A stretch of DNA of 64,000 bases, taken from positions 87,732,001 to 87,796,000 of the forward strand of contig NC_072895.1 of assembly GCF_027943255.1 (NCBI RefSeq), given 5' to 3'. Source of the DNA: Anastrepha obliqua. Taxonomy: Eukaryota; Arthropoda; Insecta; Diptera; Tephritidae. Made by a program: the position numbers and the translations under genes. The notes under the pieces are model-generated. The model made no database searches. It saw only the letters and a program-made list of their open reading frames with translations, and was not told where the DNA came from. This document shows positions 35,655-47,762 of this stretch, in pieces (the stretch's first letter is position 1; each line of letters begins with the position of its first letter).

Positions 35655-35869
35655 TATCAAAAGGAGGTGTCGCCGAATATGACTGGTCTCACGTTCTAAA
35701 ATTGCGAGCTACATGGAGCTATAGCGTAGGTATTTAAGCAGCAGAAGTTCATCGTGCATTTTTTTTTTGTCAAATTCCCATTATCAATTTTCAAGAATAC
35801 TACCCCACGGAGGTACTACCGAATATGACTGGTCTCATATCCTGATGTTGTGAATTACGTTCATATGTA
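35655..35869. repeat. Imperfect direct repeat (two units), second unit interrupted
   Basis: GGAGGTGTCGCCGAATATGA at about 35663 and GGAGGTACTACCGAATATGA at about 35809 begin two copies of one segment. The first runs on to GCAGCAGAAGTTCATCGTGC. The second is cut at 35869 by a mariner-like element and resumes after 36754 (CTGCAGAAGTTCATC at about 36780). Confidence 0.65.
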
Positions 35870-36754
35870 TAGGGTGGACCATGTAAAATTTGCTTTTTGA
35901 ATCGGCTATAAAAAAACTAATCAATATTTTTTCAAACTTTTTTTTTATTTTGAAGATTGAACTTATGAATGAAAAATAATATCGTTCAAATGGCTGCCAC
36001 GACTGGCTTTACAGTAGGCCATTCGATCAACCCAATTTTTAAGCACATTTTCGATTGTTTGGGCTCCAATTTCATGAATGGCAACTTCGATTACGTGTTT
36101 TAAAGCATCAATCGTCTCTGGATGATTCGAATAGCATTTGTCCTTAACGGCTCTCCACAAAAAGTAGTCCAACGGGCTTAAATCACAGCTCCGAGGCGGC
36201 CAATTGATATCGGAATTTCGGCTGATTATTCGGTTTTCAAAAACGGTAGCCAAAAGTTTGAGTGTAACTTTGGCAGTGTGAGAAGTTGCACCGTCCTGTT
36301 GAAATCAAATGTCGTCCATGTCATCCTCTTCAATTTTTGGAAACAACTCGTTGCGCATGTCACGGTAACGCTTGGCATTTATTGTAACCGCGGCTCCTCG
36401 CTAATTTTCGAAAAAAATGGCCCGATGATGCCGCCAGACCAAAAACCGCACCAAACAGTGACTCGTTGTGGATGCCTTTGCTTCTCTACAGCAACGTGTG
36501 GATTTTCTGATCCCCAAATCCGACAATTTTGCTTATTGACGTAGCCACCGATGTGAAAATCAGAAAAGAAGAAGAAGACTCACCACTTTGGAAATAGGTT
36601 TTCAATATTTCCCAATTTTGTTCAAGCGTATAGCACCCCATTTCGTAAATATCAAACTTTTAAGTAAATTATAAACACATTTGACATGTCACTTGTGTTA
36701 CCATTCTCAAAAAAATAGGTGGTTCAAAAAGCAAACGCTATATGGCCCACCCTG
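35870..36754 (-). mobile_element. 885-bp deletion derivative of a Tc1/mariner-type element with intact ends
   Basis: The ends are inverted repeats of about 34 bp: TAGGGTGGACCATGTAAAAT on the left and, complemented on the right, CAGGGTGGGCCATATAGCGT, both continuing into TTTGCTTTTTGAA. Both ends are flanked by TA (35868-35869, 36755-36756). The minus-strand transposase starts at MGCYTLEQNWEILKTYF (ATG at 36641), loses about 100 or more residues, then resumes at CRIWG-like residues. It carries FQQDGATSHTA (catalytic Asp) and DINWPPRSCDLSPLDYFLW (third acidic site), ending at 35963. A TGA replaces the residue before FQQD, and frameshifts occur. It is related to the fragment at 1.0-1.6 kb. Confidence 0.88.
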
Positions 36755-36961
36755 TATTTAGGTCTACAGCATATTTAGCCTGCAGAAGTTCATCATCATA
36801 CGTGACCTTTAACGCTGGCTGCCTTGGCTTGACTTCGCTTGGCTTCGTTGGAAAAGTCAATTTTATTCATAGATATTATTTTAGTTAAAATTAAAACCCA
36901 TTTCTATTCACTCTATTCAATTAAAAAATAATTCCTTTTCATATCTTTTTGCTCTTTACAG

Positions 36962-37099
36962 TGTTTAGCTTGGATTCACCGCTCGGTCTCTTTCCGCCCG
37001 GCATTGACCCTGGCAAACTCTACAATCCGCTAATGGAAATGTCCGATCCGCGTGTCATGCCTGGCGACCATCCACCGCCCTTTCTGAAAGGCAAAAAAA
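36962..37099 (+). CDS. lov: lov coding exon 2
   Basis: A 138-bp exon encoding residues 794-839 plus the first base of codon 840. The acceptor is TTTGCTCTTTACAG (AG at 36960-36961) and the donor is GTAAGT at 37100. Both boundaries are phase 1, so it is symmetric and could be skipped without breaking the frame. It reads MFSLDSPLGLFPPGIDPGKL then YNPLMEMSDPRVMPGDHPPP and FLKGKK, a Pro-rich linker between the BTB half and the DNA-binding half. There is no known domain. Codon use and splice signals are convincing, and the exon is needed to keep the phase consistent with exon 3. Confidence 0.88.
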
Positions 37100-38085
37100 G
37101 TAAGTGAATTTCTTTAACAACGACAACTAACAGTACCGTGCAATTTAAATTAAAACAGTCTCCAAGTAAAAGCAACTAATTAACCTCGCAATTGAACCTG
37201 AAACTCAACGCACAACACGCTTCAAGTATTTTTCAAAATCAAAAAAAGAAAAACAAAACAGTTCACTTGAACGTAAAAGAGAAGATTTTGCAAAAAAAAC
37301 CCCGAAATGAGAAATCAATAAAATTGAAAAGGCAAAAAATAAAATATTTATCCACAAAAGACGTGTGGGTCAATGCGCCAACACTCGTCAACGGCACAGG
37401 GCAAAAAAAAATTCAGTAAAAAACAAATTTTCACACCTGAGTAGCGCCTACTATTGTGCACAGTTGTTGTTACAATGTAACTGTCCTCTTGCCACTGCAT
37501 GTTTACACACTTTGCGCATGCGCACCCACTTGACTGCACTCGTCTGGTACTTTTGCTCACGTACGCGCTCGTTGAGCTACCGGCGATTAGTGAACGCCGG
37601 CGTAGGGACAGGCGCATTGCCATTCTCTCTTCAAGTGTTTCCACTTTAATGATTTCAATTGCTTTACTGCTGAGGTCTCTTTGGATTGCCCTGCTTTTCG
37701 CAATGCTATCTGCGATCGATTGCACTCGCTATTTGATGATCGATTTAAAAGTAGTTAGAGTAGTATTTGCGCTGTTGACTGCACTTAAATAGAGCCAGAG
37801 TAAATTAATTTTCACCGATTAAAAAAGCATTAGGGGCAATACTCGTATAAGTGAAAGCTTTTTGATAAGTAAGGCCAAGGAGGAGCTTTCACTAATCATG
37901 AAACTGAGTACAAGGTTTTCAATTTTTAATGAGTTTGGTTTAAACGATTTTTATTAAATTTTAAATCAAATCAATTACAGTTTTTCATAGTGCAAACACA
38001 AAATTATTAGACAAACTTTAAGATAAATTATTTTATTTTAAGTCGAAGTCCGCTTTTGCATTTAAAAAATTTTTTTGAACTAATT
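37100..38085. other. lov intron 2, left part
   Basis: Non-coding AT-rich DNA after the exon-2 donor. The open frames at 37348-37792 overlap on both strands and have no domain. Nothing else is recognised. Confidence 0.5.
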
Positions 38086-38087
38086 AT

Positions 38088-38319
38088 CCAAAACGCTAAA
38101 TTAATCATCCAATTTTATATTTGAATAATTTTTTTACAAGTAAAGAAAACGTGATTTTGACCGATGGAAATCTGTCTTTTGTCCTTTACACGCTTCCGCT
38201 TCGTGTCTGCTTGTATACTGCAGTTGCCTAGTCCGCAAGTGTCAAATATGATTGGCGTACGATGCCATTTGCAAAAATTATAAATATTCCGATAGGGTGA
38301 TTAATTTTGGGCCACTTTG
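38088..38319. mobile_element. MITE, CAAGGTGGCG family, copy E (full length)
   Basis: About 230 bp. The left terminus is mutated (CAAAACGCTAAATTAATCAT). The right terminus is ATTAATTTTGGGCCACTTTG followed by TA (38320-38321). The interior has the family markers GTATACTGCAGTTGCCTAG, GTGTCAAATATGATTGG and CCATTTGCAAAAATTATAAA. This is the best single reference copy in the window. Confidence 0.8.
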
Positions 38320-38320
38320 T

Positions 38321-40560
38321 ATGTTAGTGCTAAAATCGAACTCTTCCCCCAAATGGAATGGAAAGCCTAACAATTTAATGGCGTCTTTGGCAGACTCATG
38401 GCAGGTGAATTTTATGCGAGACCTTTTCCTCCTAGAAACCTCCTTATATTTACATTACTGAAACCCTGCCTAATAAAAGCTTCCACTACGACCACACTTT
38501 ATTTGAGCTTTCACTTTAACTTTTTTCAAATTTGTTGACAATGAATTTACAAATCTGTTAAAAAAGAAAAAATAGATAGTTGCTCGACTTAATAAACCAG
38601 AAAATAATGACTCAGCTGAGCATGCCCTTTCAAGCTTTCACTTCAAACAGAATTTATAATTTTAATGAAAAAAAGTGACTAACAAATATCTCTTAACATA
38701 ATGACAGTCAAACAAAGAGAAGCTTTTACTCAGACTACATTTTATTGGAGCTTTCACTTCAATGTTTTCCGAACTCCTTCTAAGGCAATTCAAAAATTCT
38801 TTTCAAAAAATGAAAAGTAGTTATTTACCTTAAGAAAACGGAAAATAAGGACAACTTTGACTCAGCTTAGCATGCAATTTAAAGGTTTCTTAATCTCCTT
38901 GATAGGCGCCATAACCACTTACGCGATTTTGGCCTTTGGAGTTTAATGCAAAAAGGAACCAAAATTGAAATTAAATAAAAAAAAAATTGATAAAAAAAAT
39001 TAACAAAAAAATTTTTTTTAATATATATATAAAACACCCAAACCAAGAAAAGCTTCCACGCCGACTTTATTTGAGCTTTCACTTCAATATTTTTCGAATC
39101 AGTTCAAAGCTTTCAGCTTTTCCCGTTCCTATTCCTTCCCGTCTTGCCAAGTTCTAACAAATTCATTGGCAACAACAAAATATGTACTGACACTTTTATC
39201 GGCTACCTAGGCATGATTTTGAATGCATGTCATGCACTCAATCGTTCAATGGACTTGCCATTATTAGCGTCATTGTCGTTGACGCAGTTCGATATCACAT
39301 GAGGCGGTAAATTCAATTTTGTGGTTTTCCTGCATCGCTCAGCTGAGTGCGCATGTGCGCCTAGGCATGTCAGATGGTGCAGTAAAAAAGTGTGAAGCAT
39401 ATGCACTTGCAATTCTCGTATTCATGTATGTATGTATGTATGTGTGTGTGTATTGATTGTTTGCAGTCAAGTGAACGCATCATTTGCCATAAAAAGTGTG
39501 CAATTTTTCAATTATTGAGATTGACGTTTTGCATTCATTGCACAATCAATCACCGCATGTGCGAGTGAGATGGCAATATATCATATTGTGGGCTATGATG
39601 AGAAATACGTCTATGGGCAGCAAACGAAAAAACCTCAAATAGTTAATGAGTTTTTTCTGCATATCAACCGCATTACAATTCAATTTTTTATTGTGCTTTT
39701 TTTGTTGTTTTTGTTTCTTATTTCAGATAATATTTATATGTAAGTCTCATTGTTTGGTTATGCATCTTTAACATTTATCCATAAACAAGATCAATAACAA
39801 CAAGCAGCAAAACAAAAAACAAAAACAATAAAAGACAGTACAACTAGCCGCATGAACAATAGAAAAATGGAAATTGTAGCACAATCAGGCTTACATTGCT
39901 TTACAAATGTGTGTATGTATGTATGTGTGTGTATGTATGTATATATGTGCAATACTATAAGCGTTTGCACTAGGCATGAAAACCAATTACAACAATTGAT
40001 ACACACAAAACGTATCAGCCAACAACAAGCGGGTAGATAAAAACAAACAATAAACAGCAACAAATATTCATTAAAATTTGAGAAAAAATTGCTTAGTCAT
40101 ATGATTGACAGCATTGAAATAGCCGTGAAAAACATCGCATCGTTTCTTTTTTTATGAATTAGACACTTACACGCTTCACAAGCAATTACGCTTTTTACAC
40201 GGCGCTTTGCATTACTTTTTCTCATTTACATACAGACACTGTGTCTATAATAAATGCGTGGCAAACTTGTTAGGATTAGTGATGCAAATGGACCCGATGT
40301 TGATAAGTCAAATCAGCGATTTTTGACAAGCTCATTCTAGTATTGACAAATCAGCTTCACACTTAGCGGCGATAATATGACAACTGACATGACAATCACA
40401 CAGGCGAGTAGCAGGATGAGCAGGCAATGAGTTTAGTAAAAATACGTCCCTATTTGGCCAAAAGATGTTTAATGCTAGTTGATCTATTTTCGGTATAGCC
40501 ATCAGAGCTCTCTTCAATTTGTTTGACTACTTTGATTATAGTCCAAGACGAAGCTATTAA
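38321..40560. other. Intron 2, no recognised gene
   Basis: AT-rich. GAGCTTTCACTT-type phrases recur irregularly between 38500 and 39090 (for example near 38505, 38750 and 39070), a diffuse low-order repetition. ATGT microsatellites lie at 39424-39450 and 39910-39950. No gene. Confidence 0.5.
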
Positions 40561-40599
40561 AGGTGATGGTGGATGTGGTGGTCGAGAAGTTTTGTTTTA

Positions 40600-41060
40600 G
40601 TAGTACCATCTTGATTTGACTAAGAATCTGCCTATGCCGTCAGCAATTTCTTTCAAGTTGACCATCGAGAATTCCCAGACTTGGGCACTAACACAGATAG
40701 TGGAAGGCTGTTTCCCTAGAATACTCTTTATTGCAGCTTCTACGTCTATTATCGTACGGCCGCCCCATCTTCCTAGATGAGTGCGATGTCCCGCTTGACT
40801 ATCTGCAAAACTGCAGACTTCCGATAGTTGTTACGGATGGTTTTTAATTATACTGTAAGCTTTTCTTATCCCGAGAACTTCTGATTGAAAAATACTATTC
40901 CAATTCTCCAGGACTTGGAAGTTTCGAGATCTTTCGAATATACACCAGTGTCGACACCGCAATCCATCTTGGATGCAATAGTGTAAAGTGCACTTGTAAT
41001 CTCTTTGACTACTGAATTCAAATCCCATTCCTTTCGCGTGGGGAACTTTACCTTAAACTC
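40600..41060 (-). mobile_element. LINE RNase H remnant
   Basis: Minus strand. Decayed phrases include WNSIFQSEVLGIRKAYSI (about 40915-40860), which matches the beginning of RNase H domains in I-type LINEs (typically VFQAEIFAI). Stops and frame changes are frequent. Only the RNase H part is identifiable. Confidence 0.55.
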
Positions 41061-41064
41061 TATT

Positions 41065-42360
41065 CTGAAGTCTAGAGTAGTGGAATTAAAATATGAATGG
41101 GTTGCTAGTAAATCTTTGGCTGTTTAAGATAACACTATGACCAAAAACTAGCTTCTTATATTAAAGGTAATATCAGTGGAGCAGCTAATTTTTTTCCTTC
41201 GCCGTGTATATTCGGATGCCAGTATAAAATTAAATGACGAAGCGCCGTTCCGTTCGCACCATCGTCGGATGCTTCGAGCTTCAAATGCATGTCGCCTGTT
41301 CAAAGCTGTTCGTACTTTTCTATTTCTTTTCACTCTTCTTCTTCTGTCGGGATATTCTAATGTACAAAGCGTTGTTGCTGGACTAGTGCCACCACCGCCT
41401 TTAATGAAGGCGCCTTCTTATAGTCCTCCATCTGCTAAGTGTCATCTCGCCCGTGTTTTGGTTGCGTAAATATCCCACTTATGTGAAATTAGTCTATTAT
41501 AGTTATGCACTCGCAAATATTGACTTGTCTTAGACAATTGAAGCAACATTTTTGTATTAAGGTCAACGCCGTTGGGGACCGATAAAACTGGCCAAAATAG
41601 AAAAACAAAATAGAAACTCAACACATTGACTATATTGAGCTCAATAAAAGAAGATAGCATTCAACAGGAATAGGCCACTGATGGCAGATAGCAAGTAAAA
41701 GCAACAACAAAAGCAAAAAAGCATAGCTGAACTAGAAATAACAACAATAAAGAGAAAAAACCATATATTCGTACTCTTACGCCAACTTTGCTAACTGCAT
41801 AGCTGGTAGACTTGTAGACGTCGTGTTTTGCCAAATATGTAGGGGTATAAGTAAATTATTAAAAATATTTTTATTTTTTTTTTATTTTATGACATAAACA
41901 AAGGGCAATAAAGCAATATACTCATAGTATTGTAGTAGTAAAATGCATGGCTACATATTGTTGCCATTATTTGCAAGCCTTATTGCTCTTTTGCTTTTTG
42001 CTGGTCACTCGACCACAACGAATTGCATTTGCCCGAAATCGATTGCAGGATTTTTCTGATTTCAAAAGACAAAAAAAAAACACTGTTTACTGTGACTACA
42101 TTGTAAATCGCAAATCACGTTTAAAATGTGAACAAATCAGTTAATCGCACTGGCGCACAATAATACGCATACATACACACATACATACATGCATACATGC
42201 ATATGTACCCTACATAAATTCATATGCGCATTTAGAGAAATCAATTTAGGGCAAACTACTTAGTATTGAACTACAGCAAACTACCTAAATTTTGCTACTT
42301 TCTTGTTCTCCTAGGAACAACTCCTATGAGTAACTACTTCTTCCAGCATTTGCCAGTTAG
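41065..42360. other. Intron 2, no recognised gene
   Basis: Contains a CATACATACA microsatellite near 42170-42200 and short open frames without recognisable domains (for example 41176-41469, with a hydrophobic Leu-rich patch). No transposon motif was identified. Confidence 0.45.
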
Positions 42361-42363
42361 TAC

Positions 42364-42690
42364 TTGTATCATACTTGTGCATACATCATGAGCCAAATGT
42401 TGCTGATAATGACGATGACGATAGCGATGATGGTAGCGATGGCATTGGCGGCGGTTACTCGACTCGTCGAAATCGTCAGAGATTCTTATCATTTTGCAAA
42501 TATCGTGGCCATATGGCGGCGCAGTGCCTTTGGCTTTACTCTTGCGAATTGTTTACTTTTATTTATTTATTTTCAGTTTTTTCGTACATTTCAATACTAA
42601 TATATATTTTCTTATTTGGAGATCTTGCGCCGTGTATGTATGTATGTATTGTTGTAATACCGCCGGCATGCTTACGAAAATGAAACCATA
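42364..42690 (+). other. Unidentified open frame with acidic run and zinc-knuckle-like motif
   Basis: In the 42375-42683 frame the translation has an Asp-rich run (DNDDDDSDDGSDGIGGG), then basic residues and FCKYRGHMAAQC. The latter resembles a CCHC zinc knuckle with its second Cys replaced by Arg. It may be a decayed retroelement gag fragment. No start context, homologue or neighbouring pol sequence is seen. Confidence 0.3.
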
Positions 42691-42699
42691 GATCTTGCA

Positions 42700-43990
42700 T
42701 ATCCGATAAGCTTCAAAGCAATTGTTGCAAATGTGCAAAAAATAGGCAAAAAAATAGGCAAAAAAACGATTTTTTTTTAGAAAAATAAACTTGATGATCG
42801 CTTTTGTTTTGAATTCTGAGGATACTCAATTTTTACAAGCCATATTTTTTTTGCAAAAAAAAAACCAAAATCGCAACAAAAACCTCAACAATCGTTGAGT
42901 TCGGATCACGATTTTTCTTCAACAGTTATTTATTTGTGTTTCTATAAGTTATTATTGTTGCTATAGTTGTTGTAGGCGAACGAAAATGAAGAAATTAAAT
43001 GTGACGCGATGACATGCGCATTTGCAAAGTCAACGAATCTCAAACTCAATGTTGGCCAGGTGGGTGGGGAGGTGTGAAATGTGCTGGAGATATTGAACAA
43101 GTGCAGAAGCGAAGAATGTAGACAAATGTTTTTTAACCACGCAGTATTTAGTCTCAGCGATCTTACGGCATTCCTTAACCCTTTCACACCCTCAACAAAA
43201 ATTTAAAAAAATCTAATAATCTTTAAAACGAAATATCTCGAAAATTGTAAAATTTTGGACATCATGTGACATAACCAAATTAAACAGAAATTACCTGAAG
43301 TATCTACGACGACTTTCTCGGTAGACTCGTTAATAAAAACGTCGGCAGTTCTTCTCAAAAGCGCCGCTCAAAAACTACTGCCCCGATTTCAACATTTTTT
43401 TAGATGTGTACGAGTATAACACCCATTTTAGTTAAGTGTTGCCACCTTTTTGTATTTAAATTAAAATAAATTATTAAAAAATACATAAGTATTATAGCAC
43501 CGACATCAAAGCAAATATTTTTAAGCAAAATATGTTCAATTTTTTTTGTTTACGTTGCCACTTGTTTTGCATAAATAGCATTTGCATCACACATTTTATT
43601 ATTATATATTTAGATAAAGTTATTAATGAATATTTGTAAATCATGCATTAATAAAAAATATCTTTACCCGGTGTTGCCACCTAGTTGGAAATTAAGAAAC
43701 GAATTACAAAATAATATTAATTGCAAAAAGTTATAAACTTATTCACATATAACAATGCAGTGTAATATTTTTAATATTATAATATTTTTAAAAGGGTTGC
43801 CATCTTATTTAAAAAAAGATAAATAACAACATTTAATTTGAGATTTCGGCATTGCTATAAAACAGAATACGTTGAAAAGAATGCAAACATTTTTAATTAA
43901 AACACTATTTGTTTTTAGCGTTGCCACTTAACTCTTAAGGCACAAATAATAAATATTAATACAAATGAAGTGATAGCACATAAATTATGA
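42700..43990. other. Intron 2, AT-rich
   Basis: Long A/T runs with no coding or RNA feature. The phrase GTTGCCAC/GTTGCCATC recurs about every 100-150 bp between 43430 and 43930 (for example near 43438, 43554, 43673, 43796 and 43920). This suggests an old tandem or clustered repeat too diverged to define. Confidence 0.4.
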
Positions 43991-43999
43991 TTGGAAGCA

Positions 44000-44163
44000 T
44001 TTTTTTTTTTTGAATACTTTTTTTAGTAATTAAAAAATTGATTTTGAGTGTTGGAAGCACGCACTCCATTGTATACTGCAGTTGCCTAGTCCACAAGTTG
44101 CCTACGATCCCATTTGCAAAAATTAGAAATCTTCTGATAGGGTGATTAATTTTGCGCCACCTT
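44000..44163. mobile_element. MITE, CAAGGTGGCG family, copy F (left end lost)
   Basis: The interior GTATACTGCAGTTGCCTAG, CCCATTTGCAAAAATTAGAA and right terminus GATTAATTTTGCGCCACCTT are present. The left terminus is not recognisable and part of the interior (between CACAAG and GCCTACGA) is deleted. Confidence 0.75.
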
Positions 44164-44689
44164 GAATCAATTAAAAATATTTCGGGAATAGCGTTGTCAC
44201 TTATATTTTATTTCTAAAACCTTTGAAATTGCTTTATAATCTGAAGTAATATATGTACAGGCATGAAAACAATTAAACTCTGTATAAATTGACTTCAAAC
44301 ATAATTCCTGTCTTTAGAAACATAAAAAAACAGTATTAAAAAAATTAAATGAGGCATTTTCTGGTGGAAAATGTTTTAGCCCCTCAACTCTCATCTGATT
44401 GAGTCTTGTCGACCCTCTTAAAAAAAGTGTCTCAAAAGGTTATTAAAAAGGCAGTTAGAGGCTTAAAATGTTATGCAAAAATTTTAAGCAGGAAATTTGG
44501 CCGGTGATAACCAAAGGTAAAAGGTTTCATTAGGAGTTTTATAGGTATACAAGTTGGAATGGCACCATTGTGTAATGAAAGTAGCAGACGATTTCTCTGA
44601 CTTGAACTTGCTTAAATCAAATCCTAACGAAATTTCTGTCTTTAGAGATATAATATAACATACACAAAAAGTTAATGAAGATTTTTTTC

Positions 44690-45366
44690 TTAAACATGGT
44701 AACCAATTAATTCTCATCTGATTGCGTTTTTTTAAGGCTTTTACCTTTAAACACTCTTTTTTTTGTTCGAAATTGGCTCTATTCATCAACGTAATTTCCA
44801 TCAAGAACAACACGCAATCATTCCTGCGCCGCTCTAACATTTCAATACCACTTTTGTAGAACGATTTATTTTTTGCCTCAAAATAAGCCTCCGTTTCATT
44901 CGGACGAAATTTCTTACCGGCGAGCTTTTTTTAAGGTCTGCGAACAGGCAGTGTTTGCTGGCAGCCATTTCTGGCGAATGGCGCAGGATGTAGGAGCAAT
45001 TCGAGGTTCAATTCATGCCTTTGGGGTTCTTTGCCTTTGTTTTGATTGATTTGAAACACGGTGCGGTGTCTTGATGGAAGTGAAGGTGAAGTGAAGATGA
45101 AGTGAGGAAACGCGGCACCCAGTTTGAACAGAGCTTTCTCATAGTCAAATGCTGATGCAATATAAAGCCAACTCATTCTTTTGATATCTTTATGATGTCA
45201 GCGAACTCACGCAACTTCACTTTTCGATCATTCGAAACAATTTTGTGGATTTTTTTGATGTTTTCTGGTCTTATCGCCTCATTGGGACGTCCACTGCATT
45301 GTGCATCATCGGTGTCTCTACGACCACTTTTGAACCCAGAAAACCATCGTTTTATTGTTGTTTCTG
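44690..45366 (-). pseudogene. Mariner transposase remnant (nearly whole gene, internally deleted)
   Basis: Minus strand, right to left. TIKRWFSGFKSGRRDTDDAQ and HKIVSNDRKVKLREFADIIK form the N-terminal helix-turn-helix region. Then come an FILHQHLTMRKLCSNWVP linker, a short HQDTAPCFKSIKTKAK block (the usual HQDNAPCH catalytic region), FADLKK and finally LDGNYVDE at the C-terminus. The part between the linker and the second catalytic Asp is deleted, and frames shift repeatedly. An inframe TGA follows ISKE. It is inactive. Confidence 0.8.
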
Positions 45367-45396
45367 ATGGAGTGGAGTCCCCATAACACTTTTCAA

Positions 45397-45590
45397 GTCA
45401 CCCTCGGCAGTCAATGGCAAACCTTCGAGTGTATTTCTGCCATGAAAAAGATCCTCATAAAAAATATCTGCCGTTTGGAGTCGGCTTGAAACTGTAGGTC
45501 CCTCCATTTGTGGAACAACATCAAGGCGCACACCACAAATACGAGGAGGAGCTCGGCCAAACACCCAAAAATGCTGTACGCGCCAATTAT
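45397..45590 (+). mobile_element. SINE body/tail fragment
   Basis: Plus strand. CTCGGCAGTCAATGGCAAAC, GCCGTTTGGAGTCGGCTTGA, AGGAGGAGCTCGGCCAAACA and the tail CTGTACGCGCCAATT. It starts about 30 bp after the mariner remnant and has no tRNA head. Confidence 0.85.
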
Positions 45591-45594
45591 ATAT

Positions 45595-47705
45595 ATATAT
45601 GTACTAACTGAAAAATAGGTGAATGCAATAAAACTAGTGCCATCTATGTTTTAGGCACGACACTTTTCAACTCATATGTTACAAAGTTGTATTGATCAAA
45701 GTATTACAGGATTTTTCCGATTTTAGCTTGCGTTAATTTCAAAAAATTTATTGGTAGAAACTAGCCACAGCCTTCAATTTGTCTCATCATTTTCTGGCTT
45801 TTTTTTTTTTGACAAAATGTATAAGGTACTTTTCTTTCCAATCACATATTTATGTTCATAATGGCTCTTTATTAGGAAAAAGTGCATCTTTTTTCTACCC
45901 ACTTCCCAATTTTACTAATCAGTCCAGTCTTTCCGTCAACAAAAAACTTTTCCATTATCACTAGCGCCTGATCTTCTCGCTGATGGCTGAGTGTAAGTAC
46001 AAATTAGATTGGCGCCACAGCGCATTTTTCTTCAGCTTAGTATCATATTTCCATGTAATCCCTGTTTGTAGCTGTCAAGCTTTCTCCTTCAATGCCTTTA
46101 AGTGCTTATACGGGTACACCTATGCTCGTGCCCTGATGGCTTTTAACACTAATTGATATGTTCAGCTTAAAAGGTACGAAAATCTACTTACACGTGCGTG
46201 ATACACTTCTCTATTGAATATACAAACGAGTGTATATATGTATGTTAATACATATAAATACTTGAGTAAATGTGTATATATGTGATAGCTGTACTTTTTT
46301 TATTTATGTATATGGTGGTAGAATCCATTCAACAACTTAGGCCAAAATCTAGATATTGCTGTGACTAAGGCGAAGAGAGTCAAATGGATCAGAAGGCATC
46401 GCGTAGCTATCTGGACTCTTTTCTCTGAACTCTTTCCAATCGGTTTATGCCGATCGATAGGGAATGAATTTCCAGAATTTCCAGAACTGTCATTTTGCAC
46501 TTGCACTTCAGCCGCAGACCTTTGAAGTTTGGTGCTGTCTATGGAGACCTATTACTGCTGAGCTATAATTTTGTTTTGATATATATATTTTTTTTAACTA
46601 ATTTTATATCCGTCTTGTCTACGGCGAACTGAGCGGCCGCTTGTGGTTCATCGTTTTCCTGAAAAACTCACGAGGTCTTCCGCTAGTCTTCGTCTGTTGG
46701 CTGACGAAATCTGTTTCACAGTCTTCCTTTAAAGCTTCCTTCTTCCCAACATTAAGTGCGACATTCCTTGTTTATTGTGACAGCTGACATATGTATGTGA
46801 CAGGTGGCCGCTATAAGCAAGTCGATTGGTGCTTGACTATAATTCGGTGGTCCCGAATTCTATGCCCGCTGTGTACATTAAAGATCAAATGATAAAAATA
46901 AGTGTTTTCTAAGACCGGTCGCACCTTGACTTGGCTTATTGTTAAGTAAACACTATTTATATGTACTTATTCAGACATATCCATATAATCATATTACATA
47001 CATACCTACACACAGACACACAGACACGTTGTGCTTATATCTTTAAACCTACAAGAGGTGCTTAAAATCAATCTGAATTTTTTCTCTCTACAAATTTTCG
47101 CCAGATCACAATGGCTCACATCTCGAAATCTCCTTTCATCCACACATACACACATACATACATGTGTAAGTGCATACCTGTGCCAGAGATTGTTGCAACT
47201 GATACGCAGGAGCCTTTGAGGCGCATGTGGCGCGCGCATAGTACATTTTACGAAAATATACTCGATGCAAATGTTGTAATTTGCATATGCAGGAAGCAAA
47301 GCTGCGCCACAGAGGAGCAGAAACAATGCGCACACCTCACAATAAGCGCAGCAGGGTGTGGATGAGTGTTGGGGATATGTGAAAGGCAATGACAATACAA
47401 TGCCATTGGCGCTTGGAGTGACACACATCAACACATACACACATAAATTATTGCGCCAAGATTAAGTGCTTGTGAAAATGTGTGTATGTATGTAGGAGAG
47501 GACAAAATTAAAACATTATCAGATCGTTGGCAGGTGATAACCTCTTTGTGCGCGGCACACTGGGAGGCAGGTGGAGCTGGATGTCAGTGTTGCAAGCCTT
47601 TGAAGTATTCATAAAGAATTTTTGTATTTTGGTTTTTGTTTTTGGCAGTCAGCAATTTAGAAATATCACCATTTCACATTTCTTTAATATTCATTCATTA
47701 AAACT
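45595..47705. other. Intron 2, right part
   Basis: No gene recognised. CACACA/ATAC microsatellites are present near 47000-47030 and 47130-47165. Open frames on both strands overlap and have no domain. Confidence 0.5.
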
Positions 47706-47711
47706 AATTTG

Positions 47712-47746
<35 letters not shown>
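47712..47746. repeat. (CT)n microsatellite forming the polypyrimidine tract of lov intron 2
   Basis: TCTCTTTCTCTCTCT... is an almost perfect CT repeat of about 35 bp. It ends 15 bp before the acceptor AG (47761-47762) of the last lov exon, so it supplies most of the pyrimidine tract for that splice site. Confidence 0.9.
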
Positions 47747-47749
<3 letters not shown>

Positions 47750-47762
47750 ATTCCATTTGTAG

